64,000 nt of DNA from Brachypterus glaber (GCA_958510825.1 OY294049.1:620001-684000), one strand, 5' to 3'. Shown: positions 43,825 through 56,572, counted from the stretch's first letter. Notes: generated by a model from the sequence alone, not told the origin. Numbers and translations are program-made.

Positions 43825-45743
43825 TTTAACAGAGGGGTCATCCTGTATATATTGGGTATTTTTATTTTATTATTATTCTAAGAAAGTGAGAACCTTATTG
43901 TTCTAAACAAGAAGTTTGTTTATTTTATATTTAGTACTCTTAAATTTTGCGTCATTGAGGCATTTACATTAAAAGGGTGTACATTTTTATTAGACTAATT
44001 AAGTGGTAATCTTTCTTTAATAATGTTGTTTAAGATACTGGCAACACTAGGCAACACGGTTTCTTGACCTGATTGGAGTCATATGTTTTTTAACTAATTT
44101 TGGGTCACTGAAACCGAATCTGGCCTCAGAATATTTCTATTACCTAAGTTGAGAAAAATGAGATAAAAATGTTAAAAAATCATTATTTTACGCTCTTTTG
44201 TTCTAAAATCATAGGAGATAAAAATATTCCGAGGACAAATCTAGATTCGGCGACTCATAATTAGTTAAAAAATACCCAACTTAAAACATGGAAACTTTAA
44301 ATTCATAGGTAGAATAAATAGGGATATTATGGAAAAAATATTTAAAAAAAAATGGATAATGCCACAAAATTTGAAAAATAAAACTTGATGGATATTTTTT
44401 AAGGTCAAATTTGGATTCTGTGCCTTTAAATTGATAAGAAAAATATATTTTTTTGGGCTCGGGAAAAAAGTTTACACTGTGTACTTTAATTTTGTTTCTT
44501 TTTCATTTATTTACTTTTTACGAACAAACTAAGCAAAATAAAAAAATATTTGTATAAATATTTTTGTAGAGAGTTTTATATTCTACTAATTAAATAAAAA
44601 CTTTATACAGATTTGATAGTTTTTCCACAAAAGAGCAGTAAAGGAAACTCTGCACTTTCATTTAAAGCTTTTAATTTTTCGCGTACTTACTCTGACAATT
44701 GAGTTCCTTGTATTATTTTTAATATACCCTAAAATTTTCAAAATCCTACTCTTTTTTTTAAGATTTTGAAAAAAAAAACGTCATTATTTCACGGACTTAT
44801 ATCTCAAAAATTTTAGGTGCTGAAATTTTTCTGTTAGATTCGGTTTCTACGCCCTCGAATTAGTAAGAAAAATTTACTTTCCGATCGGGGCACAAAAAAA
44901 GTTGAGATTTGTTGCCTTAGGGACTTTTTGTAAAAATGGTTTTTTCTACTAAGCAATGACGTGAAAATCAATAAAATGTAGAAGTAGTTTTTTAATCATT
45001 TCTCTTAATTTAATTTAAATTCATTTTCAGCAATTTAAAGTATTTTTTCAATTCACTTTGATAGTAAACTCTTCAGATATATTTACATTAATAGTTTTAT
45101 GACTTTTTATATCGGCATCTCTGGGAAGTGACATTTTGCCTGTTTTGAGTTATGGTTCAAATGGGATTCGGAAATATGGAGTTGTCTAGTAAAGTTGGGT
45201 CTTAGGGGAATTTTAGAATTAACGTAATATGTGAAAATTTAAAGTAAAATTTAGAGTAATATGTGAAAATTTAAAGTAAAATTTAGAGTCGCGCGTATAT
45301 ATATATATCTGAAGGGTAAAAATGCTATTTATTCATAATTTTTTCATTTCAAATTAAAATATTTTGTTGTTTTTTTATTTGTTTTTAACTTTTCATTTTT
45401 CTTTCATTAAATTATTTTAATTGTTTTTTAATTCTTTCGTTTTATTGGCAAGATATATTTTAATTAATTTAAAATATATTTGAAGTTTTTTACCTTTCGC
45501 ATATCTACAGTTTGTGTTATAAAAAGTCTTCGCTGGAATAAGAAAGTCAGATAAGTATTAAATAGTAATTAGATTTTTATATTAACATATGTAAGCATAT
45601 TTTTGGTGGCTCGCTACCCAAATAGCAAACTTACTGCTATTTGTAATTTGTTACGTCTCCAAATAATAGTGCGTGGTGGTTCTAAATTATTGTCTTAGAT
45701 AATTAATATTTTTGGCTTTAATTGGAACCAACGCGCTATTACA
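43825..45743 (+). repeat. 3' LTR with extra 880 bp and the empty ribozyme site
   Basis: Matches the 5' LTR except for an additional segment (about 44041-44922), a 34-bp tandem duplication near 45223-45288 and scattered changes. It starts TTTAACAG where the 5' LTR has TGTAACAG and ends CTATTACA. TATTAAATAGTAA at 45556-45568 is the uninterrupted target of the hammerhead insertion. Confidence 0.85.
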
Positions 45744-45747
45744 AAAT

Positions 45748-46010
45748 CAAGTCCTGAATATTTTCAGCTCTACTACCTTCAGATTTATTAAACGGCTCTC
45801 GATGTAGTTTTCCCATTATGCAGATTTCACACTTTTCTTTAGCACGGTTTGTAAATTCGATTCCATTAGCGGTCTATTTTAAGATATTCCTAGATTGCTC
45901 ATTTAAATGACCCAGACGACGATGACAAATGTCAAAGCTATTTTCTAGTTTCACAGAGTGTACAGTTAGGTTATTATAAGTTTAAGCTTGATCCAGATAG
46001 TATAAACCAT
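45748..46010 (-). pseudogene. Ty1/copia fragment: GAG-pre-integrase and integrase start
   Basis: Minus-strand remnants HLNEQSRNI, NGIEF, KEKCEIC and EPFNKSEGS, the GAG-pre-integrase region of copia pol. It joins the integrase fragment at 30458 once the LTR element is removed. Confidence 0.75.
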
Positions 46011-46764
46011 TGTTACCGTTAAAAAAAAACTTTATTTAAAATTGGGTTAAATAGCTATTATAATTTATTTTCAATAGTTTTCCTCGATATTTTCAGTTTT
46101 CAAATTTTCAATGATAAGCCTATATCACTTTAAAATCTAAATGTCTTTGATAGAAGAAATTAATGACATTACTAAAAATAAACTTTTGTCAAGAGATGTC
46201 ATTTTTAAAAATTGATAACTATCAGTTCCTGAAAATCATTGCAATATTTGCTTACTCTTTGGAGGATTTACTCTCAAGAACTAAATTACAAATTATTCAT
46301 TTATACCTTTAAATCAATAGGACATTTGAATACCCGTTTGGGGATATACCGTTATCATTTTGAAGAAAACACTATAGGCCGAGTTAGAACAAGGTAATAA
46401 ATTAAATATCCATTTAATATTTTATCTAACTTTCTGTATTTAACTTTTAGAGCCTTTTATTTTTTCTTTATCTCTTGCCCCATATTTCTTTTAGGTATAA
46501 ACGTACAACTATCCCTATCTTTCATTATTTGGATTCTGACTCTCCGAAGACATTATTTTGTTGTAATCCATTGGAGAAGGTTTACCAAAGATTCACAAGT
46601 TTTATACCAACGCAGTTAAATCAAATCAAAACCACAAGCAGATAAGTCTACCCTTACTTAGCACCTCTAATATAGACATGTAGTACCTTTATATATTTTT
46701 ATTCCTAATTTGTGACGTATCCATAGATTGTATAATCTCTTACGGATTTAATAAATTATATTAT

Positions 46765-46808
<44 letters not shown>

Positions 46809-46942
46809 GAAAACTTATTGCGAGCTCGTAAAAAGGTAAAATTTAAATATAATATATCTGCAGATAATATAACAACACTATGTTTATTTTTATAAAATTT
46901 GTCCCTCTCTAAATTAAAATTGATATTCTTTTAATCTCGATA
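46011..46942. other. AT-rich insertion within the copia element
   Basis: No gene recognised. Contains a (TTA)n run (about 46763-46806). Lies between copia pieces, so it is foreign to that element or heavily decayed. Confidence 0.5.
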
Positions 46943-47341
46943 TACCGGGTGTCCCACCAGGTTTTTGACAAGCTATATCTCCGTTATTTGAAAAGATAGA
47001 TTTTTTTTTGCAAAAAACAGCGTTAAATGGGAGTCATTGAAGTTTTTATTCTAATATCCAAAACCACCCCTTGCTTGAAACCACCCCCAACTTCTGTTTT
47101 TCAAATAGCACCTTCCAATTTTTGTCAAAGGATATGAAAGTACATTTCATTCTAAATTCAACCATGTATTATAAGTGGTATCTTATCATTTAAGGGGCTC
47201 CAAATAACAATTATTATTTATTAATAATAGGGTGGTATTTAGAACAAAGTTGCAGGTCGTTCCAGGAGAGTGGATTATTAAGGGTGGTTTATGGATACAT
47301 TAAAAAGTTCTCTTTTTTTATGAAAAATATTGCTTGTGATC

Positions 47342-47384
<43 letters not shown>

Positions 47385-48392
47385 TCTTTATTTCCATAAA
47401 AAAAATATTTACATATTTGTTGGATAATGTCAATTTTCTATAGGTACAATTATAATTAATTTTATTAATGTTACATTTACATTAAAGTTTACAGATTACA
47501 TAAAACGTATACAGTAAATAAATAAAGTAAAATTTTACACATATAACATATTAAAGTTAAAATATTCTTGCAGGTTAAAAAATGGTTTTTCAACAAAAAA
47601 ACTTTTTGCTGCAATTTTAAATTTATTTAAACTTAAGTTTTTTATGTGAGATGGAAGTTTATTGTAGATCTTGACTGCCATAAACTGAGGTGACTTTTCA
47701 AATAAGGCAGTTTTGTGGAGGGGTACATTAAGCATTTGGGAATATCTTGTTTGCATACCTCTGTTGATCGACCCGTTAGTAGCAAATAACTCCGGTGATG
47801 GGGTTGTACTTTGGAGCCCCTTGAAAAAATAAGATATTATCTATACATGGTTGAATTTAGAATAAAATGTGCTTTCATATTCTCTAGGAAAAATGGGGGG
47901 GGGGAACTATTTAAAAAACAAAAGTTGGGAGTGGTTCCCACAGGGGGTGGGTAAGTAAGGGGTAGTTTTGCGTAAGTCAGTAAATTCTACTTTGACTAGC
48001 ATTTAATTTTGTTTTTTTCGATTTTTTTTATCTTTTTAAACAACAAAGATATAGCCCGTCTAAAACCTGGTGGGACAGTATTATTAATAAATAATAGTTG
48101 TTATTTGGAGCCCCTTTAAGAAATAAGATACTACTTAAACTTAAAAAGTCCAAACATGGTTAAATTAAGAATAAAATTTACTTTTATATTCTTTGATAAA
48201 AATGGGGGGGGGGGGTGCTATTTGAAAAACAAAAGTTGGGGGTGGTTCCAAGGGGGTGGGTAAGCAAGGGGTGGTTTTGGATACGTAATAAAAACTTCAA
48301 TAGCTCCCATTTAACGCTGTTTTTTGCAAAAAAAAATATCTTTTTAAATAACGGAGATATAGCTTGTCAAGAACCTGGTGGGACACCCGGTA
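46943..48392. mobile_element. Long-TIR (foldback) DNA element, TA-flanked
   Basis: Starts TACCGGGTGTCCCACC and ends GGTGGGACACCCGGTA, flanked by TA. The inverted arms run about 280 bp (46945-47226 versus about 48080-48390) and include GTTAAATGGGAG and the CCACCCC-type stretches. There is no transposase, so it is a non-autonomous element of probable Tc1/mariner-type target preference. A 5'-truncated non-LTR copy is nested at about 47342-47790. Confidence 0.8.
47342..47790 (-). pseudogene. 5'-truncated CR1-like element, ORF2 C-terminus and (TAA)n tail
   Basis: (TAA)n at about 47342-47382, then a minus-strand 73-residue frame (47535-47756) with KSPQFMAVKIYNKLPSHIKN and FNLQEYFNF, the end of a CR1-like ORF2, similar to the C-terminus at 37111. 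Only the last few hundred bases of the element inserted. Confidence 0.75.
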
Positions 48393-49396
48393 TGTTTCTT
48401 GTACTGGTATATCAGATTATTTCACTTCGGACTGTGGCGCCTCCAGGTAATTTAATTTCTTGTTTTTAAATCTTTCAAAAAACCGTTTTATTTAAAGGCG
48501 AAGCACACCCCACCCTGAAAGAATCTGAGCTAACGTGCATTTGTTACGTATTTTCCATCATTTCTTTCCATTAGTATCTCTGTCCGTAATATCATTTATT
48601 TCGGTTCCTGTAGCCATGATTTCTGTTCTGTATTTACTGAGACTTGTTGTTTGTTATCCTACACCCGTAGTTTTTGTCAAATAAAACTGTTAGTCCAGCT
48701 TTTGTAATTTTACTGACAGAAAGTAAATTTATTGCTAAATCTGTAGCATTGACTACTTCTTTTACTCTTACAGTTCTTGTTGTTTAGAGGGAAATCAAGA
48801 TTACCTTTTCCTGTGCATTTTAGCTTTTAACAATTTGCTATTCCTAGGCCTCTGCTCGAGTCTGGTTGAAATGATTTTAACTTCTCTCGTTTTGATGTAA
48901 AGTGCGTACTTGCTCCTGAATTAATAATCCACTTATTCAAGTTTACGCCATGGGTTTCCTTGGTTTGGGGCAAGAATCTGCTTTGTGGTTATACTCATTA
49001 CAGTAATAACATCTTGTCCGCCTATATTTTCTTCTAAAATTATTTTCTGCTGTTTTTTTTGCTGAGAAAAACAGAATCTAAGAAACCAGCGTTTGAAATA
49101 CCTTTAACATTGCCTTGCAACGATAAGCTTTTTACAAATTCTGTGGATGTAAATTCTCAAGCTGTTCTGAAATCTTTATGATTCTATCTACGTATTTTTG
49201 CATTGACAAAAACTGTTCGAACTGATTTTTGCCAGCGTTTTTAGATCTAAATTCTGGTCTGTAATTTCTTCCAAAGACATTTTTTTAGCTCACTTTTAGT
49301 ATTTTTTTTAACTTTTCTTGACTTTGACAACGAACTGTCAGAAAAAATGTCACTTGTCCACGACTCGTTTTTACAATAAAATATCTAAATCTTACA
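48393..49396 (-). pseudogene. Ty1/copia fragment: gag, zinc knuckle and protease
   Basis: Minus strand. A zinc knuckle CYYCNEYNHKADSC lies near 48985-49025, and a retropepsin-like motif WIINSGASTHFTS near 48900-48940. There the usual catalytic Asp (DSGA) is Asn, consistent with decay. Gag remnants extend to about 49310. Many stops. This is the 5' part of the copia element running down to 25871. Confidence 0.75.
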
Positions 49397-49547
49397 ATTC
49401 TTTTTGAATACAAATTAATTCCTTGGATTCACGAACTACCACGGTCCTCTACGGGGTCCAAAGGCCCATAACCTAACAGTAAGGTAAATAACAGTGGAAA
49501 GAGGAGTAAAAAAATATGTTTTATAATGTCAGAATAATTGAATTGTT

Positions 49548-49582
<35 letters not shown>

Positions 49583-49935
49583 ATATCAACGGGAAGACAA
49601 GATACAAGTAAAAACTATCTTGGAGTTATTCTAACACGCAGTCGGAGGCCCGTTCTGCCTTTATTATTAAAACATACAATTCTTTTTGAATACAAATGAA
49701 TTCCTTGGATTCACCAACTACCACGGTCCTCTACGGGGTCCAAAGGCCCATAACCCAACAGCAAGGTAAATAACAGTGGAAAGAGGAGTAGAAAAATTAA
49801 TTTTATGTTGTCAGAATAATTGAACTGTTTATAATCATAATACATAACAACGGGAAGACAAGATACAAGTAAAAACTATTTTGCAGTTATTCTTACACGC
49901 AGTCGGAGGCCTGTTCTGCCTACATTATTAAAACA
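49397..49935 (-). repeat. Copia 5' LTR plus primer-binding region, duplicated in tandem
   Basis: Two copies (49397-49674 and 49675-49935) of LTR plus leader. On the minus strand each LTR begins TGTTTTAATAAT (at 49674 and 49935), runs 180-201 bp, and is followed by GGTTATGGGCC (49463-49473; 49745-49755). That sequence is the copia-type primer site complementary to an internal part of initiator tRNA-Met. The PBS position fixes this as the 5' LTR of the minus-strand copia element. Confidence 0.75.
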
Positions 49936-50159
49936 TTTGTATATTTAAATTAAGTTAGAATATTTGTAACATTATTATGGTATTTAGGATTGGCCTCCGA
50001 CTGCGACGGTAACTATATAATTTTATTTCACATTATTCCTGTTTGATACTTTTTAGTTTATCAGTCGGGTGTTTTTTTTTTAATTAAATTATTTATTTTA
50101 AACTTTTTAAACGTATCTTTTTTGTTAAATAAAATTTTTTATTTTAGGTTGATGAATAC

Positions 50160-50422
50160 AGCTAATATAGTCGAAACCTGTACAAATACAGCTATAACTA
50201 TAATAACTATTATTCGTGGGACCAAGACACATCTCTTGAGACTTATTCATAAAAATTAAACGATTTTTTATTTTTCTCTCTTTATAAATCCCCGATGATA
50301 GCAGCCCAAATAGGTGAAACATAGACTTTTATATAACATATGTCACCCTCGGTATCAAGACAAATAGCTTGACACCTCAGTTGTCAAATTTGGATTAGGG
50401 GTTTAGGCTGTAGAGCAAAGGG
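50160..50422 (+). repeat. Direct repeat flanking the palindrome, left copy
   Basis: Diverged match in the same orientation to 59762-59985 (shared: AATATAGTCGAAAC, AACTATAATAACTATT, CCCAAATAGGTGA, TATGTCACCC). Contains a hammerhead-like but non-canonical motif. 49936-50159 is AT-rich with nothing recognised. Confidence 0.65.
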
Positions 50423-51740
50423 CCCCGCACAAACCTTATGAGTACCCCCGGATAAATTTGATAAAATTAAATATGTTATAGAACTAAACCTTCTGATAAA
50501 TAGTGTTCACGGGCACAAAGCTCTAAGTCTTATAGATTTGCCTCCCCAGGCCTCTAAACTTGGCAATAATTAAATATATTTTTTGATATAACTCATTAAT
50601 GAAAAAATATATAGAAATGGGACTTTTACCAAAATAATTTATTCTTTATTTTTAAGGTGGTCAGTGCCGTCCGAAAAAGGGGTTTATTATTTTTTTAATA
50701 TAATTTTTATATATTTTCTTGTAAGCCAATGACTTTTCTGAAAGATTTAAGTTGTAAACAAGGTCAAGAACCTTTGCTTTACAACATTTGACCAGTGGTA
50801 TCCTAAGTTTATATTATATTTAAAAAGTTGCATTTTTTACCTACGTTACTGCTTAAACAGTAAAGATAGATTTAGGGCTTTTTCACTTATACAGAGTACA
50901 ATACTTAGCTAACAATCTATAAATGATTTATTAATACATTTTTTTTAATACACAAAAAAATTTTGTAAGAAAATAGACAAAAAAAATAAAAAATCAATTT
51001 TTTTTTAGAAACTGTTAAATTCGCTAAAATTAAAATATGTTACTTACCTTACTGATCAAAAGTCTCCATAGACACGAAACTCCAAGTGCAATAGTTTTTT
51101 TTGCTAGAGTTCATTGATATTGAAAATTCGTAGTTTTTTTTTATATATAACTTCTAAACGAGAAATAATATTGAGATGGTTACTGAAACATAAATTCTTA
51201 AAATAACCTATATTTTATTTTTATATCAGTGGCGTCCCTAAAATTGGTAATTTTTTGTTATAGATTAGCTGCAAAATTGATACGACACTGCTCAGATCAA
51301 GTGTTAGTTACTTTAAAAAAAAGTTCTTTAGTTTAATTTAATTAGTGAAGTTAAAAAAAATATTTCAGTTTAATTTTCTGAGTACGCTAATGATATCTTT
51401 TTTATCAAATGGGATGGTCTTACAAAGCAACTGGTCTGCATTGAGTTTTGTCATCTGTAGTATTTTATTAACATGAATATGAAAGTAGTAATATATTTCT
51501 TAAAAAGTAAAACATTATTGATATATTATTTTAAGTTGCATTTTTTGCTATAACATGAAAAGTGCAATTTTGGGTCAACGGATTATTGCATAAAACCATT
51601 TACCTTTTGTGTGCCAGTGAATTTAATATATTTTTACAAGAAATAGGGTTTTAGAATAAGTATGTTCAAAAAGGCATCAGATCAGTTTATTTATGCTCTT
51701 GAATTTCGACTTGGACTATTTAATGGGTATTTTGTAATCT
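50423..51740 (+). repeat. Large imperfect palindrome, left arm
   Basis: Inverted relative to 52190-53270 and, for its outer 50423-50690 part, to 59429-59735. Examples: AGCCAATGACTTTTCTGAAAG near 50723 against its reverse complement near 53231, and AAAAAGGCATCAGATCAG near 51668 against 52240. The arm is about 1.3 kb, with many small differences. No ORF. Confidence 0.8.
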
Positions 51741-52189
51741 TGGACCTTGGGCCACTTCAAATACAGATAGAGGGTTACTGCATGCAACATCTGGCATAAT
51801 CTGGATGAGCAGGTAAAAGCTCCAATAAAACATGCCACAGGCGATTTTTTTTTAATTTTAAGTTGTTAAGATTAAAATAAAATTAAAAATTAAAAAAATA
51901 ATAATAAATAACTACTGGGAGGTTACTGGGTCGCCTTGTTACTTAAGCCGGTATTCTTTGAACTTGTATACTCATCACGTGTGACCACATACATAACTAA
52001 TCCGGTTATTAGTACAGATTAATCTACCCAAGAGGATTATCCCTTTTTAAACATCATATACTTTTTTGCCGACAGCAATTTTATTACCTTTATTTTCTGT
52101 TTTTCGGTCTTACCCAAAAATACGACTAAATAAAGCATGAATTTTAAATCTTCACCTTTATATTTAAAAAAGTTTTTTAAACACTTTTG
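51741..52189. other. Palindrome centre
   Basis: Unpaired spacer between the arms. No gene recognised. Confidence 0.5.
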
Positions 52190-53270
52190 AGGACGCTATT
52201 AAATAGTCCAAGTCGAAATTCAAAAGCAAAAATAAACTGATCTGATGCCTTTTTGAACATACAATCTAAAACCCTTTTTCTTGTAAAAAGATATTAAATT
52301 CACTGGCACTTAGGTAAATGGTTTTATGCAATAATCCGTTAACCCAAAATTGCACTTTTCATGTTACTGTATTTCAAAAGATGTAACTTAAAATAATATA
52401 TTATTAATATATTATTTTAAGTTACATTTTTAAAGTTTTGTCATCTGTAGTATTTTATTAACATGAATATTAACGTAGTAATATTTATGTTAATAAAATA
52501 CCGCAGATAACAAAACCCAATGCGGATCAGTTGTTGTGTAAGACCATCCCATTCGATAAAAAAGATATCAGTAGGGTACTCAGAAAATGAATCTGAAATA
52601 TATATTTTTTTAACTTCACTAATTAAATTAAACTAAAGAACATTTTTTTAAGTAACTAACAAGTGATCTGAGCAGTGTCTTATCAATTTTGCAGCTAATC
52701 TGTAACAAAAAATTACTAATTTTGGGGACGCCACTGATATAAAAATAAAATATAGGTTATTTTAAAAATTTATGTTTCAGTAACCATCTCAATATTATTT
52801 ATTGTTCAGAAGTTATATATCAAAAAAAAAACTACGAATTTTCAATATTAATGAACTCTAGCAAAAAAACTATTGTACTTAGAGTTTCGTGTCTATGGTG
52901 ACTTTTGATCAGGTAAAAGCTATAACATATTTTAATTTTAGCGATTTTCACCATTTCTAAATAAATAAATTGATTTTTTCAATTTTTTTTTGTCTATTTC
53001 CTTACAAAACTTTTTTGTTTATAAAAAAAATGTATTAATAAATCATTTCTAGATTGTCACTGAAGTATTATACCCTGTATAAGTGAAAAAGCCCTAGATC
53101 TACCTTTACTGTTTAAGCAGTAGCGTACGTAAAAAATGAAACTTTTTAAATAAAATATAAACTTAGGATACCACTGTTCAAATGTTGTAAAGCAAAGGTT
53201 CGCAACGTTGTTTACAACTTAAAACTTTCAGAAAAGTCATTGGCGTCCAAAAAACATAAAAATTATATAT
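52190..53270 (-). repeat. Large imperfect palindrome, right arm (inner part)
   Basis: Reverse complement of about 50690-51740. The arm is cut at 53270 by the TIR element and resumes at 59429. Confidence 0.8.
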
Positions 53271-54518
53271 GGTGAAGCTTGAGCTAAAGTGGTCTAACTA
53301 ACAAAATGTTAATATGGAGAAAATTAAGAAAACGCGTTTCGACTTATAATTTAATCACTTTAGCTCTTAAAACTAAACTTTTTGGGCATATGTTAGCATA
53401 AAATATAAAAAAACTTTTAATAATAAAATAACCTTAGTTTTGGGTGCCTTCAATTATTACGCGACACTTTTTAGGAAAAAACTCATAGTCTCTTTTTACA
53501 CAAAAGTTTAATTTTTTTTTGGGTAAGTTGGCACAGTAGGTGTAAAATAATACTTAAACCTAACCATATAATTTAATTTTAATTATTTTAATGCCATTTT
53601 AAAGCTATTTCATACATAAATTTTAGAAATTTCTATTTTCGCGAAAAGTAAAAAAGCTAAAGTGGTCTAACTAACATTGTTTTCAACACTCGTTATTTCC
53701 CAAACAAAACCAACTATTGCAACAGTTATACATGAAATAGTGTAGTACTACCTTTAACCTATACCATAAAATTATTTTTGGGTGTGTCCAAGTATTACGT
53801 AACACTTTTTAGGGTATACTAAATGAGCCTGTTTTTACAAAAAAAGGTCACAATATGAATAATTTTAGCTAAAAACGCAAAAAATGTTGTATAGAATATA
53901 AAAAAACCCACAAATAAAATTTTAATTAGTTTTATGCCACTTTTAAGCTATTTTACACATAAATTTTAGAAATTGCTATTTTCGCCAAAAGTGAAAAAGG
54001 TAAAGTGGTCTAACTAACATTGTTTTCAACACTCGTTATTTCCCAAACAAAGCAACTATTGCAACAGTTATACATGAAATAGTGTAGTACTACCTTTAAA
54101 CTATACTATAAAATTATTTTTGGTTGTGTCCAAGTATTACGTAACACTTTTTAGGGTATACTAAAAAGTACTACACTATTTCACGCATAATTGTTGCAAT
54201 AGTTGATTTTGTTTGGGAAATAACGAGTGTTGGAAACAATGTTAGTTAGACCACTTTAGCTTTTTCACTTTTGACAAAAATAGCAATTTCTAAAATTTAT
54301 GTGTGAACTGGCTTTAAAATTACATTAAATTAATTATAATCTTATTTGGTGGGTCTTTTTATATATTATACTACGTTTCTTGTGCGTTTCTAGCTAAAAT
54401 GATTCATATTGTGACCCTTTTTTTTTTTTGTAAAAAACAGGCTTATTTAGTATACCCCAAAAAGTGTTGCGTAATACTTGGATACACCCAAAAATAATTT
54501 TATTATATTATATAAAGC

Positions 54519-54552
<34 letters not shown>

Positions 54553-54731
54553 TTTATTTCGTGTTAATACCGTGGTTTACACATGTCAAATAATAGAATA
54601 TTACAATGAATAGACACTTAAAACAATTTAAGTAAAATAACATTAAAATGAATATACACTTAAACAACTAGAGTAAAACAATAAATATATAACTAAACTA
54701 AACTAAAAAAAGCTAAACTAAACATTATACA

Positions 54732-56572
54732 TTATATTTCAAAAATATTCATGGAAATAAACTCTTGAAGGCTATAAAATGCGTTCCTCGCTAAAAATGC
54801 TCTTATTTTGATTTTATAGGTATTTATTGGTAATTGTTGTATGTGTTCTGGCAATTTATTAAAAAAAGTGGGAACATAATAATTTAAACTAAATCTACTT
54901 GATGAAAGTCTTAAAAATTTAATATTTAAGTTGTTACTATTTCTTATATTGTGAGGTTGAATACTGGATCGCGATGAATAAATATCCTGCTCTCTAGCAC
55001 ATACCAAGCAATAATATATATATAAACACGGAAAAGTCAACAGATTCAATTCAACAAAACAGTTTTTAACATCATCCCTATAATTTTTACCACAAATGAT
55101 ACGAATAGCCTTACGTTGAAGTTTAAAAATTCTGTTTGAGTGACAAGAATGTCCCCAGCTAAGAATTGAATACAACATATGTGATATGACAAGGGAATTA
55201 TAGGCAATAAGTATAATGTCTCTAGATACTAAATTTACTAAATTACGCAAGACAAATAAGTTTTTGGAAATTTTTTTAGAAATATAATTTACGTGGGGCT
55301 CCCAGGAAAGCTTGGAATCTAACATGACGCCTAAAAACTTTACAGCTTCGGGGTTTATAAAATTGGTGTTGCGATGCGTAAAGAACATTTTTTGTGTTTT
55401 ATTTAAATTTAGACTTAGACCATTAACATCAAACCAGGTTTTTAGTTTTGATTGTGTATTCTCCAAATAACCTTCCAATTGTAATTCGTTTTTATGACTT
55501 TGGATTGCTGTGGTGTCATCGGCAAAGAGCAAAAGGTGAATACCACCAACAGCTCTGGCCAAATCATTGATAAAGATCAAAAAGAGTATTGGCCCGAGTA
55601 CAGAGCCCTGTGGAACACCATCTATGACATCACTACAATCCGAGATCTTGTCATTGAAAAAAGTATATTGTTTACGGTTTGTTAAATAAGATTTGATCAA
55701 CTTAGAACTTTTGGAATTAAAATTATAAGAATTTAATTTCTCTATCAGTTTATCTGGAGGAACACAATCAAAAGCCTTTTGTAAATCATAAAATACAGAT
55801 CCTGCTGTAAGTCCACCTTCCATAGCTTCTACAATCAAGTTAATTAATTTGTTAATAGCCTGGCTGGTTGATCTATTACTTCTAAACCCGTACTGGTCAC
55901 AATAAAATAGTTTGTTACGTTCAAAGAATGACACTATCTGGTTCTTTAATAGAGTTTCGAAAATCTTAGAAATTATTGGTACAAGTGCAATTGGTCGATA
56001 ATTGTTCATATCATCCAGTGGACCCTTTTTATGCACCGGTATTATTTTTGTTATTTTTAGCGCAGAGGGATAGATACCATTTTGAATACATTCATTGAAT
56101 AATAAAGTTAGAGGAGAAGTTATTTTATTGATGACAGACTTGATAAGCTCTACGTTCAGGCCATAGTGATCCCTACTTGTAGTTTTTTTAAGATTTTTTA
56201 TTGTATCTCTAACTTCTATAAAAGTAGGAGATCTAAAATTAAATATTTCGCTGCCTTTATCCTTACTTAGGTATTCAGTAAAATTGATATCATTGGAAGC
56301 TATGTTTTCTCTAATTTTACTGGATACGTTAACAAAGAATTTATTAAATTCTTTGACATTAATATCCCCTGTTTTAGAAACTTTTTTGTTACGGTTGTCA
56401 TTAATAACGTCCCAATATATTTTATTATTGTTTTTAGAATTTAATATGGTTTGCTGATAAGCATTTTTCTTAGCCAGGGATATTTGGTTTTTATAGGCTA
56501 GCTTTGCATTTTTTAAATTATCAGAAATATCACGATTGTCAGGGAAGTTATGATGTAAGTCAGATAAAAAAT
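54732..56572 (-). CDS. CR1-like ORF2, reverse transcriptase part
   Basis: The frame is open from about 56600 (CNWFNEDIRRHREF) to the stop at 54732, although its first usable start-like codon is a GTG at 56036. RT motifs: VHKKGPLDDMNNYRPIAL, YGFRSNRSTSQAI, YDLQKAFDCVPP, GVPQGSVLGPILF, LFADDTTAIQ, KFLGVMLDSKLSW, then the CR1-type C-terminus (FKLQRKAIRIICG; FFNKLPEHIQ). The metal-binding aspartates are intact. It is one ORF with the endonuclease upstream except for a one-base frame difference in an A-rich run, which could be a real mutation or a sequencing error. Confidence 0.85.

Larger units (their letters stand above)
30459..45743 (+). mobile_element. LTR retrotransposon with gag, inserted into copia integrase
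   Basis: 5' LTR 30459-33312 (TGTAACAG...CTATTACA), internal region 33313-43824, polypurine tract AAAAGGGGGGAG (43810-43821) and 3' LTR 43825-45743, with AAAT on both sides. Copia integrase coding reads across the excised element, which confirms the boundaries. The gag ORF at 33609 is the only coding part I recognise; no protease, RT or integrase is readable. The internal region has taken a CR1-like element, a SINE and other debris, and the LTRs differ by many substitutions and indels. An old, probably non-autonomous or eroded copy. Confidence 0.85.

Noticed and set aside
50125..50322. 65-residue minus-strand frame
   Set aside because: Lies mostly inside the diverged direct repeat and is not open in the second copy; no family resemblance.
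50295..50330. Possible hammerhead: CCGATGATAGC...CCCAAATAGGTGAAAC (and 59861-59890, CTGATGATGACA...GGTGACAC)
   Set aside because: The loop CCCAAATAGG resembles schistosome-type hammerheads, but five to six bases separate the CTGATGA-like core from stem II. The left copy lacks CTGATGA and the right copy lacks GAAA. At best a decayed relic.
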